This document shows, piece after piece, positions 33,886-42,702 of a stretch of DNA of 64,000 nt (position 1 is its first letter; every line of letters starts with the position of its first letter). The position numbers and the translations under genes are program-made. Origin of the DNA: Lutispora thermophila DSM 19022 (GTDB lineage Bacteria; Bacillota; Clostridia; Lutisporales; Lutisporaceae). The notes beneath the pieces were generated by a model. That model was not told where the DNA came from. It did no database searches and worked only from the letters and a program-made list of their open reading frames with translations. The stretch is taken from positions 63,720 through 127,719 of the forward strand of contig NZ_FQZS01000003.1 of the NCBI RefSeq assembly GCF_900142105.1, in the 5' to 3' direction.

Positions 33886-34996
33886 CACTTCTACTGCAGC
33901 TGCTTCTTCTGCCATCATGGAGGATGGAAGGCTGTTATGTGAATTTACCATAAATGACGGCAGGAAGCATTCAGAGAAAATGATGAATATTATAAACATA
34001 GCATTGGAAAACAGCGGAATGGACATAAGTCAGATAGATGCTTTTGCGTGTTCAATAGGGCCCGGTTCCTTCACAGGACTGAGGCTTGGAGCAGCAGCGG
34101 TGAAAGGTCTGGGGCAGGCTTTGAATAAACCTTTGATTGCGGTGCCTACTTTGGAAGCATTGGCATTTAACCTATTTCCCTACAATGGACTCATATGCCC
34201 AATGCTGGATGCCCAGAGAAAAATGGTTTATTCATCATTGTACAAGATAGAGGATAATAAATTACTTAAGCTTGAAGACTACAGGGCCATAGATATAGAT
34301 AAACTAATAAACAGATTGATGGAATACGAGGAAAAAATAGTGGTTTTGGGAGATGGAGTTCCTATTTTTGGACAGAAGATGAAGGACGTTCTGCCTAATG
34401 TTGTTGAAGCATCTCCTGCCACATTATATCCTAGAGCTTCTTCTGTGGCTGTTTTGGCAGAAGAACTGTATAAGGAAGGAAAAACTATAAACTATAATGA
34501 GTTGGAGTTATATTATATAAGGAAGTCTCAGGCAGAGGTAGAATATGATAAAAAGGAAAAAGTTGAAATATTGCCTATGAAAAAAGAAGATGTAAAAGCA
34601 GTACATGATATAGAGTGCAAGAGCTTCACAACTCCCTGGTCATTGGAATCCTTTGAAGCTGAGATATACAACAATATGGCAAGGTATTTGGTGGCAAAAA
34701 TCAACGGGGAAGTTGTAGGCTATGGAGGAATGTGGATCATATTGGATGAAGGACACATAACCAATATTGCCGTACATCCCGACCATCGCAGCAAGAAAAT
34801 CGGTGATGCATTAGTGAAAGATTTGATAAGTCTGGCAAGAGAAAATGACTTAAAAAGAATGACTTTGGAAGTCAGAACGTCCAATTGGCCTGCCATAAAT
34901 TTGTATAAGAAATATGGTTTCAAGGAAGCAGGAGTCAGAAAAGGATATTACCAAGATACCGGCGAAGATGCATTAATAATGTGGTTAGAGCTATAG
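33866..34996 (+). CDS. tsaB: TsaB-RimI fusion protein
   Basis: 376 residues. Residues 1-228 are TsaB (M-R-I-L-A-I-D-T-S-T, S-I-G-P-G-S-F-T-G-L-R), the partner of TsaD in t6A synthesis. Residues about 233-376 are a GNAT domain of RimI type (I-T-N-I-A-V-H-P-D-H-R, E-V-R-T-S-N-W-P-A-I-N-L-Y-K-K-Y-G-F), which acetylates the N terminus of ribosomal protein S18. Fusion of the two is known in clostridia. The gene overlaps tsaE by 20 bases. tsaD lies 2.8 kb downstream, separated by a repeat element and the sigma-factor operon. Confidence 0.94.
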   Translation: MRILAIDTSTAAASSAIMEDGRLLCEFTINDGRKHSEKMMNIINIALENSGMDISQIDAFACSIGPGSFTGLRLGAAAVKGLGQALNKPLIAVPTLEALAFNLFPYNGLICPMLDAQRKMVYSSLYKIEDNKLLKLEDYRAIDIDKLINRLMEYEEKIVVLGDGVPIFGQKMKDVLPNVVEASPATLYPRASSVAVLAEELYKEGKTINYNELELYYIRKSQAEVEYDKKEKVEILPMKKEDVKAVHDIECKSFTTPWSLESFEAEIYNNMARYLVAKINGEVVGYGGMWIILDEGHITNIAVHPDHRSKKIGDALVKDLISLARENDLKRMTLEVRTSNWPAINLYKKYGFKEAGVRKGYYQDTGEDALIMWLEL

Positions 34997-35043
34997 GGCA
35001 TTCTTTATGGTCAGTCGCTAGTCACTAGCCTATGCTCGCCAGT

Positions 35044-35269
35044 ATTAGGGTATTTCTTTAGGGTTTTTTTAAAGAACACGGATTTACACGGCGGTTATCA
35101 CAGATTAGCACGGAAGGTATAATATTTAACCACTTTAAGGCACTAAGTTCCATCAAAGGACATAATTAGTGTATTTTAGTGCATTTATGTGTCTTATGGT
35201 GCTTTCAAAAAAAGAACCTGTTGTGCTAATACGTATTTCTCAACAAAGACCTAAGAGGAATACCCTAAT
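35044..35269. repeat. MITE-like dispersed repeat, copy C (short form)
   Basis: The left end ATTAGGGTATTTCTTTAGGG and the right end, read in reverse complement as ATTAGGGTATTCCTCTTAGG, form imperfect terminal inverted repeats of about 45 bases; both continue into an ACACGGATT / ATACGTATT block. The interior has CCACTTTAAGGCACTAAG and TTAGTGTATTTTAGTGCATT units inverted to each other. The large folded core of copies D and E is absent. No ORF and no clear target duplication are visible. Confidence 0.8.
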
Positions 35270-35352
35270 CTTAGTTTATAGCTCAAATTATCAGACATAT
35301 GCCTGATAAATCCGTATATATTTCAGAAGCGATTATAAAGGTGGGAGTTATT

Positions 35353-35925
35353 TTGTATGGGGCAGATATGGAAATAATAAATAAGTGCCTGGAAGGAGAT
35401 GATTCCGCTTTTGAGGAGTTGGTATCCAGATACAAGGGAATTGTATTCAATACATCCTACAGGATGCTAGGCAGTTATGAAGAGGCAGAAGATGCATCTC
35501 AGGAAGTTTTCATCAAGATGTATAGATACCTTAGAAGATATGATCCCCAATACAAATTCTCTACCTGGGCAATTAAGATTACTACTAATTATTGTCTTGA
35601 TTTGTTAAGAAAGAGAAAAGGAGAAACAGTTCCTATAGAAACTCAATATGACCTGAAGGATGAAGGCTTCACTCCAGAAGAAGAGTATGTAAGGCATGAG
35701 AAGCAGCAGATGGTTAAAAAGGCTGTGGACAGCTTGCCTCCAAAATATAAAGAGCTTATTGTACTTTTTCATAACAGAGGCCTATCCTATTCGGAAATAA
35801 TGGAGGTAACCGGAGAATCACTGACTATAGTAAAAAATAGGCTTTACAGAGCCAGACAAATGCTGAAAGATTTATTGAAAGATATGGACAAGGAAGGTGA
35901 AGGGCTATGGAATGCAGTGAAGTAA
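35353..35925 (+). CDS. ECF-type RNA polymerase sigma factor
   Basis: About 190 residues. Region 2 is evident (F-E-E-L-V-S-R-Y, then E-D-A-S-Q-E-V-F-I-K-M-Y, F-S-T-W-A-I-K-I) and region 4 carries the HTH (S-L-P-P-K-Y-K-E-L-I, G-L-S-Y-S-E-I-M-E-V-T). Start taken as TTG 35353 because AAAGGTGGGAG lies five bases upstream; ATG 35368 is an alternative, and the longer frame to 35299 lacks a Shine-Dalgarno site. It overlaps the anti-sigma gene by 19 bases. Such pairs usually answer envelope stress; the target promoter is not known. Confidence 0.9.
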   Translation: MYGADMEIINKCLEGDDSAFEELVSRYKGIVFNTSYRMLGSYEEAEDASQEVFIKMYRYLRRYDPQYKFSTWAIKITTNYCLDLLRKRKGETVPIETQYDLKDEGFTPEEEYVRHEKQQMVKKAVDSLPPKYKELIVLFHNRGLSYSEIMEVTGESLTIVKNRLYRARQMLKDLLKDMDKEGEGLWNAVK

Positions 35926-36452
35926 GCAACTTGATAATGAAGTATATTGACGGTGACATAAGCGAAGTTGAACTGAAGCTTTTGAATAAACATATACTTT
36001 CATGTGAAAGTTGCCATGAAGAATTTCAGATGATGACAGAAATGATAAAATGCATAAACGAAATGCCTGAGATTTCTCCGCCTTGTGATTTGGAAGAAAA
36101 AATTATGAATAGGATAAACAGAGAGAGAGAGGCAAGCAGTATGGTTAATATGCTCATAGGAGCCGCTGGCATGTTTGCCTTTGCATATTATATGATCATC
36201 TTTGTTATACTGCCCTTTATGCGGGATGCAGGTATTGGGCAAATACTGCTTGGTTATGGAGCTTTTGTCTTGGGTATTATTGACAGATATTTTATAGGTA
36301 TATTAGTTTACCTGCCAATTACTATAAATAATTTGCTTACATTAAGAAAAATTCTCTTACAGGATTATATGAACATAATGATTTTCATTTCAGGTGTAGT
36401 TATGGTCCTGAATTTGGGCCTTATAAGAATCATAAATCTCCAACGGGAATAG
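35907..36452 (+). CDS. Membrane anti-sigma factor with zinc-finger domain
   Basis: 181 residues. The N terminus has the anti-sigma zinc-finger pattern C3 ... H29-x3-C33-x2-C36. Two or three hydrophobic segments follow (about residues 75-95, 103-130 and 150-170), placing it in the membrane with the zinc domain in the cytoplasm. It should bind and silence the sigma factor encoded just before it, the 19-base overlap giving near equal synthesis. AAGGTGAAGG precedes the ATG. Confidence 0.9.
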   Translation: MECSEVSNLIMKYIDGDISEVELKLLNKHILSCESCHEEFQMMTEMIKCINEMPEISPPCDLEEKIMNRINREREASSMVNMLIGAAGMFAFAYYMIIFVILPFMRDAGIGQILLGYGAFVLGIIDRYFIGILVYLPITINNLLTLRKILLQDYMNIMIFISGVVMVLNLGLIRIINLQRE

Positions 36453-36464
36453 GAGGAATCCACA

Positions 36465-37343
36465 TTGAAAAGGAAATATATTTTAATAGCCATGTTGATT
36501 GTGACAATTCTGATTACAGCAGCTTTTTCTGCAAATGATGGAAATTCAGGAACGTTTGCCATAGGAGAAGATTTAAGAGTCAAGGAAGATGAAACCATAG
36601 ATGATTCTATTAATGTATTTTTCGGAGATGTTGTCATAGATGGAAGAGTTGATGGTGATGTGGCGGTGATTTTTGGAGATGTTGTGATAAAAGGGAGCGT
36701 TGATGGCAATGTGGTTGCTGTATTTGGTGATATATCCGTTGGAGATCAGGGTATTGTAAAAGGCAGTGCTGCTGCAGTAATGGGTAAGGTAAAAAGGTCT
36801 CCAGGCTCTATTATTGAAGGGGAGATAGCCAGTGTTGAAGGACCTTTTAATGTGGGAAGAGCGGACATCCTACCTTTAATGGCTGTATCTTCAATTATCA
36901 GTCTCGTGATATTTTATGGATTGTCTGCAGTATTATTGGTTATCATGCCTGATAGAATGAGTTATATGAGCCAGAGTACTTCCTTTAAAATTTGGAGAAG
37001 ATTTGGTATAGGTATTGCTGCCTACCTTCTGTTTATACCTGCCATTGTGGTATTAGCCATAACAATAATTGGTCTCTTCTTAATACCATTCTTTATAGCT
37101 GGTTTCTTAATAACAGCTTTTATAGGAATGACAGCCCTGAAGATTACTCTAGGGAGAAGAATAACAGGCAGCCTGGAAGGCAGAGGAGCCCCTTATATTT
37201 ATCTTTTGGTTGGATCAATACTGATATCTGTATTACCTTTTGTACCTGTTGTAGGTTGGCTTGTGTATTTATTTGCGGCTTCTGTGGGTTTGGGAGTTGT
37301 GCTGGATACAAGGTTTGGCAAGCCTAAAGCCAGAGTTATATGA
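36465..37343 (+). CDS. Membrane protein with bactofilin-like repeat domain
   Basis: 292 residues from TTG 36465, preceded by AGGAGG. There is an N-terminal signal-like segment (residues 4-22), then a region of short hydrophobic-glycine beta repeats (F-F-G-D-V-V-I-D-G, I-F-G-D-V-V-I-K-G, V-F-G-D-I-S-V-G) resembling bactofilin/polymer-forming domains at about 35-120, then four or five membrane helices. It is the third gene of the sigma/anti-sigma operon, so it may be an effector of that response. The repeat region probably lies outside the membrane, unlike cytosolic bactofilins. Confidence 0.72.
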   Translation: MKRKYILIAMLIVTILITAAFSANDGNSGTFAIGEDLRVKEDETIDDSINVFFGDVVIDGRVDGDVAVIFGDVVIKGSVDGNVVAVFGDISVGDQGIVKGSAAAVMGKVKRSPGSIIEGEIASVEGPFNVGRADILPLMAVSSIISLVIFYGLSAVLLVIMPDRMSYMSQSTSFKIWRRFGIGIAAYLLFIPAIVVLAITIIGLFLIPFFIAGFLITAFIGMTALKITLGRRITGSLEGRGAPYIYLLVGSILISVLPFVPVVGWLVYLFAASVGLGVVLDTRFGKPKARVI

Positions 37344-37438
37344 TAAAAATAATTAAATTTTACTTTATATGTTCAAAATACTGTGATATAATATATTAAT
37401 GTTGTTGCACTATTTTTTGTATTATAGGGGGAATAAAG

Positions 37439-37663
37439 TTGCTGCTTCGTGAGTTTGAAATAGATGGTTGTATTATTCGTCTTAGCGAAGTTAATGAAAT
37501 ATTCATAGCTGAGGTCCTTGGGCAGAATGGTGAAAAGCTGTTCTATCATGAGTTTAATAATTATGATAACATAAAAAATGGCTTTAATCAGATAATAGAA
37601 GAGAATGAAGCAAGCAAGGTTGATATAGAGAGAGTATTAAGCATTTTGGAGAATAGTAAATAA
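37439..37663 (+). CDS. Small hypothetical protein
   Basis: 74 residues, not recognised. It begins at TTG 37439 after AGGGGGAAT and reads like a small soluble beta/alpha protein (L-R-E-F-E-I-D-G-C-I-I-R-L, then F-I-A-E-V-L). A TATAAT-type -10 box lies near 37386 and a terminator directly follows, so it is a stand-alone gene. Confidence 0.65.
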   Translation: MLLREFEIDGCIIRLSEVNEIFIAEVLGQNGEKLFYHEFNNYDNIKNGFNQIIEENEASKVDIERVLSILENSK

Positions 37664-37674
37664 AGTTGCAGCGG

Positions 37675-37697
37675 GGCAGGATAATATCCTGCCTTTT
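37675..37697 (+). terminator. Terminator after the small hypothetical gene
   Basis: GGCAGGATA (37675-37683), one-base loop centre, TATCCTGCC (37685-37693), then TTTTG. Confidence 0.8.
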
Positions 37698-37800
37698 GTA
37701 AATATTAATGTTCGAAGATATAACTGCTACGCAAGCATAATTTGCTGTCAACATCTCCGAATTAAACTGCAATTGCCATGAATATGGGAGAGATGAAAAG

Positions 37801-38814
37801 TTGAAAAAAGATACTATCATATTAGCTATCGAGAGTTCATGCGACGAAACTTCAGCAGCGTTGGTGAGAAACGGAAGAGATGTGCTGTCAAATATCATAT
37901 CGAGCCAAATAAGTGTGCATAAGAAATTTGGTGGTGTGGTGCCGGAGGTGGCATCAAGGAAGCACATAGAGAATATCAGCGGTGTAATAGATACAGCCTT
38001 ATCTGAGGCCAAATTAAAACTTGATGACGTAGATGGAGTTGCTGTTACTTATGGTCCTGGTCTAGTTGGAGCATTGTTAATCGGATTGACTACTGCAAAG
38101 GCCTTGGCTTATGCGAAAAAGTTGCCTCTCATTGGAGTTAATCATATAGAAGGGCATATTTATGCGAATTTTATACAACATAAAGAACTGGAACCTTCTT
38201 TTGTGTGTCTTGTGGCTTCGGGAGGACATAGCCATATAGTAAACGTTGTGGATTATGGCAAGTACGATATCATGGGAATGACCAGGGATGATGCAGCAGG
38301 AGAAGCCTTTGACAAGATAGCCAGAGCATTGGGCCTAGGATATCCTGGAGGACCACTGGTTGATAAGATTGCAAAGGAAGGAAATGCTCAAGCCATAGAT
38401 TTCCCAAGAGCCTATTTGGAAGAAGGAAGTTTTGATTTCAGCTTCAGTGGTTTGAAATCTGCCGTACTGAATTATCTTAACAGCTTGTCTATGAAAGGTA
38501 TGAAGACTAATGTGTCCGATGTGGCGGCCAGTTTCCAACAGGCAGTGGTAGATGTATTGTCTGATAAGCTTATTGCAGCAGCAGAGGTAAAAAACTCACC
38601 CTATGCAGTATTGGCAGGGGGAGTGGCGGCCAACAGCAAATTGAGGGAAGAGCTTAGCAAAAAAGGAGCAAAGAAAGGTATCAAGGTGCTCTATCCGGAT
38701 CCCATACTATGCACCGATAATGCAGCTATGATAGGTTGTGCGGGCTACTACAAGCTGCTTAGGGGAGAGGTATCTGAAATGAACCTGAATGCGGTACCGA
38801 ATTTGACGCTTTAA
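37801..38814 (+). CDS. tsaD: tRNA N6-threonylcarbamoyltransferase TsaD
   Basis: 337 residues from TTG 37801, preceded by GGGAGAGATG. The ASKHA-fold signature is intact: [10 protein letters not shown] near residue 9, the iron-binding H-I-E-G-H near 113, V-A-S-G-G-H-S near 138 and F-S-F-S-G-L-K near 214. TsaD transfers threonylcarbamoyl-AMP onto A37 of tRNA, together with TsaB and TsaE encoded just upstream. Repeat copy D follows its stop. Confidence 0.96.
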   Translation: MKKDTIILAIESSCDETSAALVRNGRDVLSNIISSQISVHKKFGGVVPEVASRKHIENISGVIDTALSEAKLKLDDVDGVAVTYGPGLVGALLIGLTTAKALAYAKKLPLIGVNHIEGHIYANFIQHKELEPSFVCLVASGGHSHIVNVVDYGKYDIMGMTRDDAAGEAFDKIARALGLGYPGGPLVDKIAKEGNAQAIDFPRAYLEEGSFDFSFSGLKSAVLNYLNSLSMKGMKTNVSDVAASFQQAVVDVLSDKLIAAAEVKNSPYAVLAGGVAANSKLREELSKKGAKKGIKVLYPDPILCTDNAAMIGCAGYYKLLRGEVSEMNLNAVPNLTL

Positions 38815-38828
38815 AATTGGTTGCGTGG

Positions 38829-39413
38829 TCTAGGGAATTCCTATTCCGTTTTGCTACGAGTCACGTGCTGCGTGTGGCTGGACCTCTGAGATCTTTAATT
38901 AAAACCACTAAAAGTTACTGTAGCGGTATATAGCCAATCTAAGGGATATATAATATCGCATGAGTTATTAACTTGGTGACTCTAATCTCATCTATAAGAG
39001 AGTTCTAACGGCGCAAAACGGGTATCCGTGCCATATGTTTCGTCGGTTGCGCCTAGTGGGACATCCGTGTCGCACTTACGAACTCTCTATTTTAGATTTC
39101 GCAAAGAGGCACTAGCAAAGTTAATAAAAATGTTCTCTTATATATCCCTTAGATTTTACTATGTCTTAATGAACTGCGTAGTATGTGGTATTCATTTGCC
39201 GTCCTGTTACATTCTACATGCTACGAGATCTCGGGTATTTTTTGGGTAAAAGATTTTTTTGTTTTGTATTACAGGTTGCAAAATTATATTACCCTTTAGT
39301 GTATTTTAGTAGAGTTTTAGTGTCTTTTAGTGGGTTTAAAATCCCTACATGATAATCCGTGGTTACCGACGTGGTAAATCCATGTTCTTCACAAAGACCC
39401 AAAAGGTATACCC
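38829..39413. repeat. MITE-like dispersed repeat, copy D (long form)
   Basis: About 585 bases between tsaD and the radical SAM gene. The left end has TAGGGAATTCCTATTCC; the right end read in reverse is TGGGTATACCTTTTGGGTC followed by TTTGTGAAGAACATGGATT, matching the family terminus. AAAACCACTAAAAG (38901 on) is opposed by TTTTAGTGGGTTT near 39330. Between them lies a ~220-base nested-hairpin core. The forward ORF at 39028-39249 crosses the hairpins and is not considered coding. Confidence 0.75.
38936..39155. other. Nested-hairpin core of repeat copy D
   Basis: Helices from outside in: P1 AATCTAAGGGATATATAA (38936-38953) with 39138-39155, 18 bp perfect; P2 TTATTAACTT (38965-38974) with AAGTTAATAA (39118-39127); P3 AGAGAGTTC (38997-39005) with GAACTCTCT (39080-39088); then two arms, P4 GGCGCAA (39010-39016) with TTGCGCC (39047-39053) and P5 GTG-G-GACA (39056-39063) with TGTC-G-CAC (39068-39075). 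It is therefore a long stem ending in a branched head. It could act as RNA or as a DNA cruciform. Confidence 0.8.
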
Positions 39414-39524
39414 AAAGGCTTGCAGTATGTAATCCGTAGCATGCAGCAGAACAAAAAAGGAATAACGTGACTACTTGCAACTCATAATCCGTAACCAGAC
39501 AAACTACCGAAAGGAGGTCAGTAT

Positions 39525-40844
39525 ATGCAAAAGGCTCCAATACATATGATATATGAAGCTGCCATGCGATATAACATACTGGCTTTAACTAGTCGTTGCG
39601 CTACTTCCTGTGTGTTTTGCAGTCATCATCAAAACCCGCCCGAAGTAGAAGCATTTTTTGTATCGGATCTCACGATGGATGAGGCTAAGTTAGCTATGGA
39701 TTTTTTGGATGGCGACAAGAAGATAATCATAGGTGAATCTGCTACCAGGTTATGTGAAGGAGAACCATTCATACATGAGAATTTCATCGAAATACTGAAG
39801 CTGTTGAGAGAAAAGTATAAAACTGCTCCTATACAAATAACTACCAGTGGAATCTATTTAGACGAGGAAGCATTAAAAGTACTAAAATCCATTGGTGATA
39901 TAGAGCTCAACATATCCCTCAACAGTTGTTCCAAGAAAGGGCGTGAGAAGTTATATAAAGGCAGAAGCCTTATGGAAGCTGTTGAGGCTGTCAAGAACAT
40001 AGTGTCACATGGGCTGTCTTTTAACGGCAGCATTGTTGCCATGCCACATCTGGTGGGAGAGAAGGATATAGAAGATACTATAAGGTTTTTATCTCAGTGG
40101 GGAGCTGAGACTATTAGGATCTTCATGCCTGGTTATACCAGATATAGCAAGATACCCAATCCGCCGGATGACATCTATGATAGGCTCAAGGATATAGTAG
40201 ATAAAATGAAATATAAAATTAAAACTCCATTGCTATTTGAACCAACCATATTGAAGAATCTTACACCTGAAGTAGAAGGAATTATTCTTGGTTCTCCAGC
40301 CCATAGGGCCGGTTTCAAAGGCGGAGAAATAATCATCAAAGTTGGGGGAAAATCTGTGTTTTCAAGAGCAGATGCATACTACAGCATATTATCTTCAGAA
40401 AATCCTGCTATAGAATACGCAGCTTGTGGAACTATTGAAAATATGACTTTATCCAAAAAATCAGGTGAAAGAAGTGGTTTCATTTTTAGCTATGATATTG
40501 ATAAGGACAGGGTTGAAACTATAAAGGGTGTAATAGCTAAAAATTCAGGAAAAAGGATAATGGTTGGGGTATCTAAATTTGGGTATAACATAACAAAGGA
40601 ATGTTTAAAAAATGAAAATGTTGATATTGAAGTGATAGAAAATAATTATTTCGGTGGAAACATTGGATGTAGTGGTTTGTTGGTATTGGAAGATGTAAAG
40701 CGGAAGCTGGCAGAAAAAGAGAAGAATTATGATGTGGTTATATTACCTGCCATCATGTTTGATAGCAAAGGAAGAGATCTCACAGGAAAGCATTATAAAT
40801 ATTTAGAAGCAGAATGTAGTATAAATATACATATAATTACATAA
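39525..40844 (+). CDS. Radical SAM protein with PDZ-like and DUF512-like regions
   Basis: 439 residues. The iron-sulfur motif is C25-x3-C29-x2-C32 (R-C-A-T-S-C-V-F-C), followed by a radical SAM barrel to about residue 230. Residues about 250-290 read as a PDZ-like segment (G-S-P-A-H-R-A-G-F-K-G-G-E-I-I-I-K-V). The C-terminal part (N-N-Y-F-G-G-N-I-G-C-S-G-L-L-V-L-E-D-V) recalls the DUF512 signature. Known DUF512 proteins carry the PDZ-like part at the N terminus, so the order differs here. Substrate unknown. AAAGGAGG precedes the ATG. A terminator follows at 40871. Confidence 0.75.
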   Translation: MQKAPIHMIYEAAMRYNILALTSRCATSCVFCSHHQNPPEVEAFFVSDLTMDEAKLAMDFLDGDKKIIIGESATRLCEGEPFIHENFIEILKLLREKYKTAPIQITTSGIYLDEEALKVLKSIGDIELNISLNSCSKKGREKLYKGRSLMEAVEAVKNIVSHGLSFNGSIVAMPHLVGEKDIEDTIRFLSQWGAETIRIFMPGYTRYSKIPNPPDDIYDRLKDIVDKMKYKIKTPLLFEPTILKNLTPEVEGIILGSPAHRAGFKGGEIIIKVGGKSVFSRADAYYSILSSENPAIEYAACGTIENMTLSKKSGERSGFIFSYDIDKDRVETIKGVIAKNSGKRIMVGVSKFGYNITKECLKNENVDIEVIENNYFGGNIGCSGLLVLEDVKRKLAEKEKNYDVVILPAIMFDSKGRDLTGKHYKYLEAECSINIHIIT

Positions 40845-40870
40845 ATATTTATATTCTGAATATGGGATAA

Positions 40871-40926
40871 AAAGCTGTAACCCTTTAATAATTATGATGA
40901 AGGAATTGCAGCCTTTTTATTTTTTA
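40871..40926 (+). terminator. Terminator after the radical SAM gene
   Basis: AAAGCTGTAA...CCTTT pairs imperfectly with AAGG...TTGCAGCCTTT (to about 40915), followed by a T-rich run. Confidence 0.6.
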
Positions 40927-40969
40927 TTGCATTTTTTGATGCAAATTGCATAAATATTAATATTGATTA

Positions 40970-41007
40970 TTGACATATGTTTCTCTGATTTGTATAATTG
41001 TATACAA
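40970..41007 (+). promoter_or_regulatory. Consensus promoter with GntR-type operator
   Basis: TTGACA (40970-40975), 17-base spacer, TATAAT (40993-40998): a perfect sigma-A promoter. The palindrome TTGTATACAA (40998-41007) overlaps the end of the -10 box and the start-point region, and has the form bound by FadR/FCD-type GntR repressors. The second gene of the transcript encodes such a regulator, so autorepression is likely. Confidence 0.8.
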
Positions 41008-41034
41008 AAATACAAAAGTGTGGGAGGTCGTTTT

Positions 41035-42030
41035 ATGTATAAGGCAACATTAATACCCGGTGATGGAATAGGTCCAGAAGTCATAATGGCAGCAACTTCA
41101 GTTATAGAGGCAGCAGGTGTTGATATTAAATGGGATGAGAAACTGGTAGGACAGTCAGCTATGGCAAAATACAACAATCCTTTGCCTGAAGATACCATAA
41201 ATTCCATAGAGACAAATAGAATAGCCTTGAAAGGTCCCAGTACAACAGAAATAGCAAAGGGCTTCAGAAGCGCCAATATTAGTCTTAGACAAAGGTTGAA
41301 TCTATATGCCAATATAAGACCCATCAAGAGCATTGAAGGTGTAAACAGCAAGTTTAAAGATATAGACATGGTGATATTCAGAGAGAATACAGAGGATCTC
41401 TATATGGGTATTGAGCATATGATAGGAAAGGATGCTGCCGAGTCCATAAAAATCATAACCAGGGAAGCATCCGAGAGAATAGCCTCCATGGCATTTAGCT
41501 ATGCAGTAAAGGAAAAAAGAAGAAAAGTTACTTGTGCTCATAAAGCTAATGTTATGAAGCTCAGTGATGGACTTTTCTTATCAAGCGTAAGAAATGTGGC
41601 AAGCAAATACCCAGACATAGAGTATGAAGAGGTAATAGTAGATAGCCTTTTTATGGATATGGTTATGAATCCGGAAAAATACGATATATTGGTAGTACCT
41701 AATCTCTATGGCGATTTGCTGTCGGAGATGGGCGCGGGTTTGGTAGGAGGTCTTGGCATTGTACCGGGAGTTAACATAGGAGTTGAGGCAGCTGTTTTCG
41801 AGCCTACCCATGGAACGGCGCCGGATATTGCAGGTCAAGGCATTGCCAATCCCACAGCAGCCATACTCTGTGCTGTGATGCTTCTTAGACATATAGGAGA
41901 AAAAGCAACGGCAGAGAGAATATATAACAGCGTGTGTCGTACAATAAAGGAAGGGAAATATGTGACTAAAGATTTAGGAGGTAATTATTCTACCAAAGAT
42001 ATGACAAAGGCAATAATCGATAATATGTAA
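41035..42030 (+). CDS. Isocitrate/isopropylmalate dehydrogenase family enzyme
   Basis: 331 residues, a metal-dependent beta-decarboxylating dehydrogenase. Signatures: L-I-P-G-D-G-I-G-P-E near residue 6, L-R-Q-R-L-N-L-Y-A-N-I-R-P near 86, R-E-N-T-E-D-L-Y near 119 and E-P-T-H-G-T-A-P-D-I-A-G near 260. The arginine-rich substrate loop and short length fit NAD-dependent isocitrate or homoisocitrate-type enzymes. No leuBCD genes are present, so isocitrate dehydrogenase is the likeliest role. ATG 41035 follows GGGAGGTCG; the longer frame from 40963 would begin upstream of the promoter. Confidence 0.87.
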   Translation: MYKATLIPGDGIGPEVIMAATSVIEAAGVDIKWDEKLVGQSAMAKYNNPLPEDTINSIETNRIALKGPSTTEIAKGFRSANISLRQRLNLYANIRPIKSIEGVNSKFKDIDMVIFRENTEDLYMGIEHMIGKDAAESIKIITREASERIASMAFSYAVKEKRRKVTCAHKANVMKLSDGLFLSSVRNVASKYPDIEYEEVIVDSLFMDMVMNPEKYDILVVPNLYGDLLSEMGAGLVGGLGIVPGVNIGVEAAVFEPTHGTAPDIAGQGIANPTAAILCAVMLLRHIGEKATAERIYNSVCRTIKEGKYVTKDLGGNYSTKDMTKAIIDNM

Positions 42031-42041
42031 TAGGTGATCTA

Positions 42042-42677
42042 ATGGAGTACTTCACAAGAAACCAGATATATGAAAAAATAAGACAGGATATACTTGATGG
42101 AAAATATATAAGGGGTCAAAGTCTGGTGGAAATGAAGCTGGCAAAGGAATTCGGAGTCAGCCGAACACCTATAAGAGAAGTATTGCGCCAACTGGAGCTG
42201 GATGGTTTAGTGGAGAGTATCCCAAACAGAGGTGTATTTGTATTAGGTATTACTAACGAAGATATAAAGCAAATTTATGCCATAAGGCAAAGGATAGAAG
42301 GTTTAGCTGCTTTGTGGGCGGCAGACAGAATGACCTCAGAAGACCTAAAGGAGTTGGAGAACATATATAATCTCATGGAGTTTTATACACAAAGGCAAGA
42401 TGTGGATCAAGTAGCAAAGCTTAACACCCAATTTCATGAAATAATATTCAAATCAGCCAACTGCAAATATCTAAAAAATATATTGAGCAATTTTCAGGTT
42501 TATCTTCAATGGGCCAGGTATGCTTCCTTAAAGGTACACGGTCGTCTACAGGCTGCTTTAGCAGAGCATAAGGATATATTGGAAGCCCTTAAGCAGAAGG
42601 ACGGGGTTTTGGCAGAAAAGAGAATAATGGAACATGTGGATAACTCAAGAAAAAACCTTGAGAAAGATAGCAGATAA
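42042..42677 (+). CDS. GntR family (FCD domain) transcriptional regulator
   Basis: 211 residues. N-terminal winged HTH (I-R-Q-D-I-L-D-G-K-Y, E-F-G-V-S-R-T-P-I-R-E-V-L-R-Q-L) and a C-terminal all-helical FCD effector domain (R-Q-R-I-E-G-L-A-A, N-T-Q-F-H-E, A-L-A-E-H-K-D-I). FCD domains bind organic acids through a metal-coordinating histidine pair, so a TCA intermediate is a plausible signal. It is encoded 11 bases after the dehydrogenase, and its likely site TTGTATACAA lies at their promoter. Confidence 0.92.
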   Translation: MEYFTRNQIYEKIRQDILDGKYIRGQSLVEMKLAKEFGVSRTPIREVLRQLELDGLVESIPNRGVFVLGITNEDIKQIYAIRQRIEGLAALWAADRMTSEDLKELENIYNLMEFYTQRQDVDQVAKLNTQFHEIIFKSANCKYLKNILSNFQVYLQWARYASLKVHGRLQAALAEHKDILEALKQKDGVLAEKRIMEHVDNSRKNLEKDSR

Positions 42678-42702
42678 AAGGGCCGTTACTGTAAATCGGC
42701 CC
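42674..42702 (-). terminator. Terminator of the ABC-F gene
   Basis: On the minus strand GGGCCG pairs with CGGCCC (plus-strand 42680-42685 and 42697-42702), followed by TTTTATC. The stem includes the ABC-F stop codon and may also serve the convergent gntR transcript. Confidence 0.75.

Noticed and set aside
39028-39249. 73-codon ORF in repeat copy D
   Set aside because: It crosses the nested hairpins; its similarity to the ORF in copy E is explained by the shared core.
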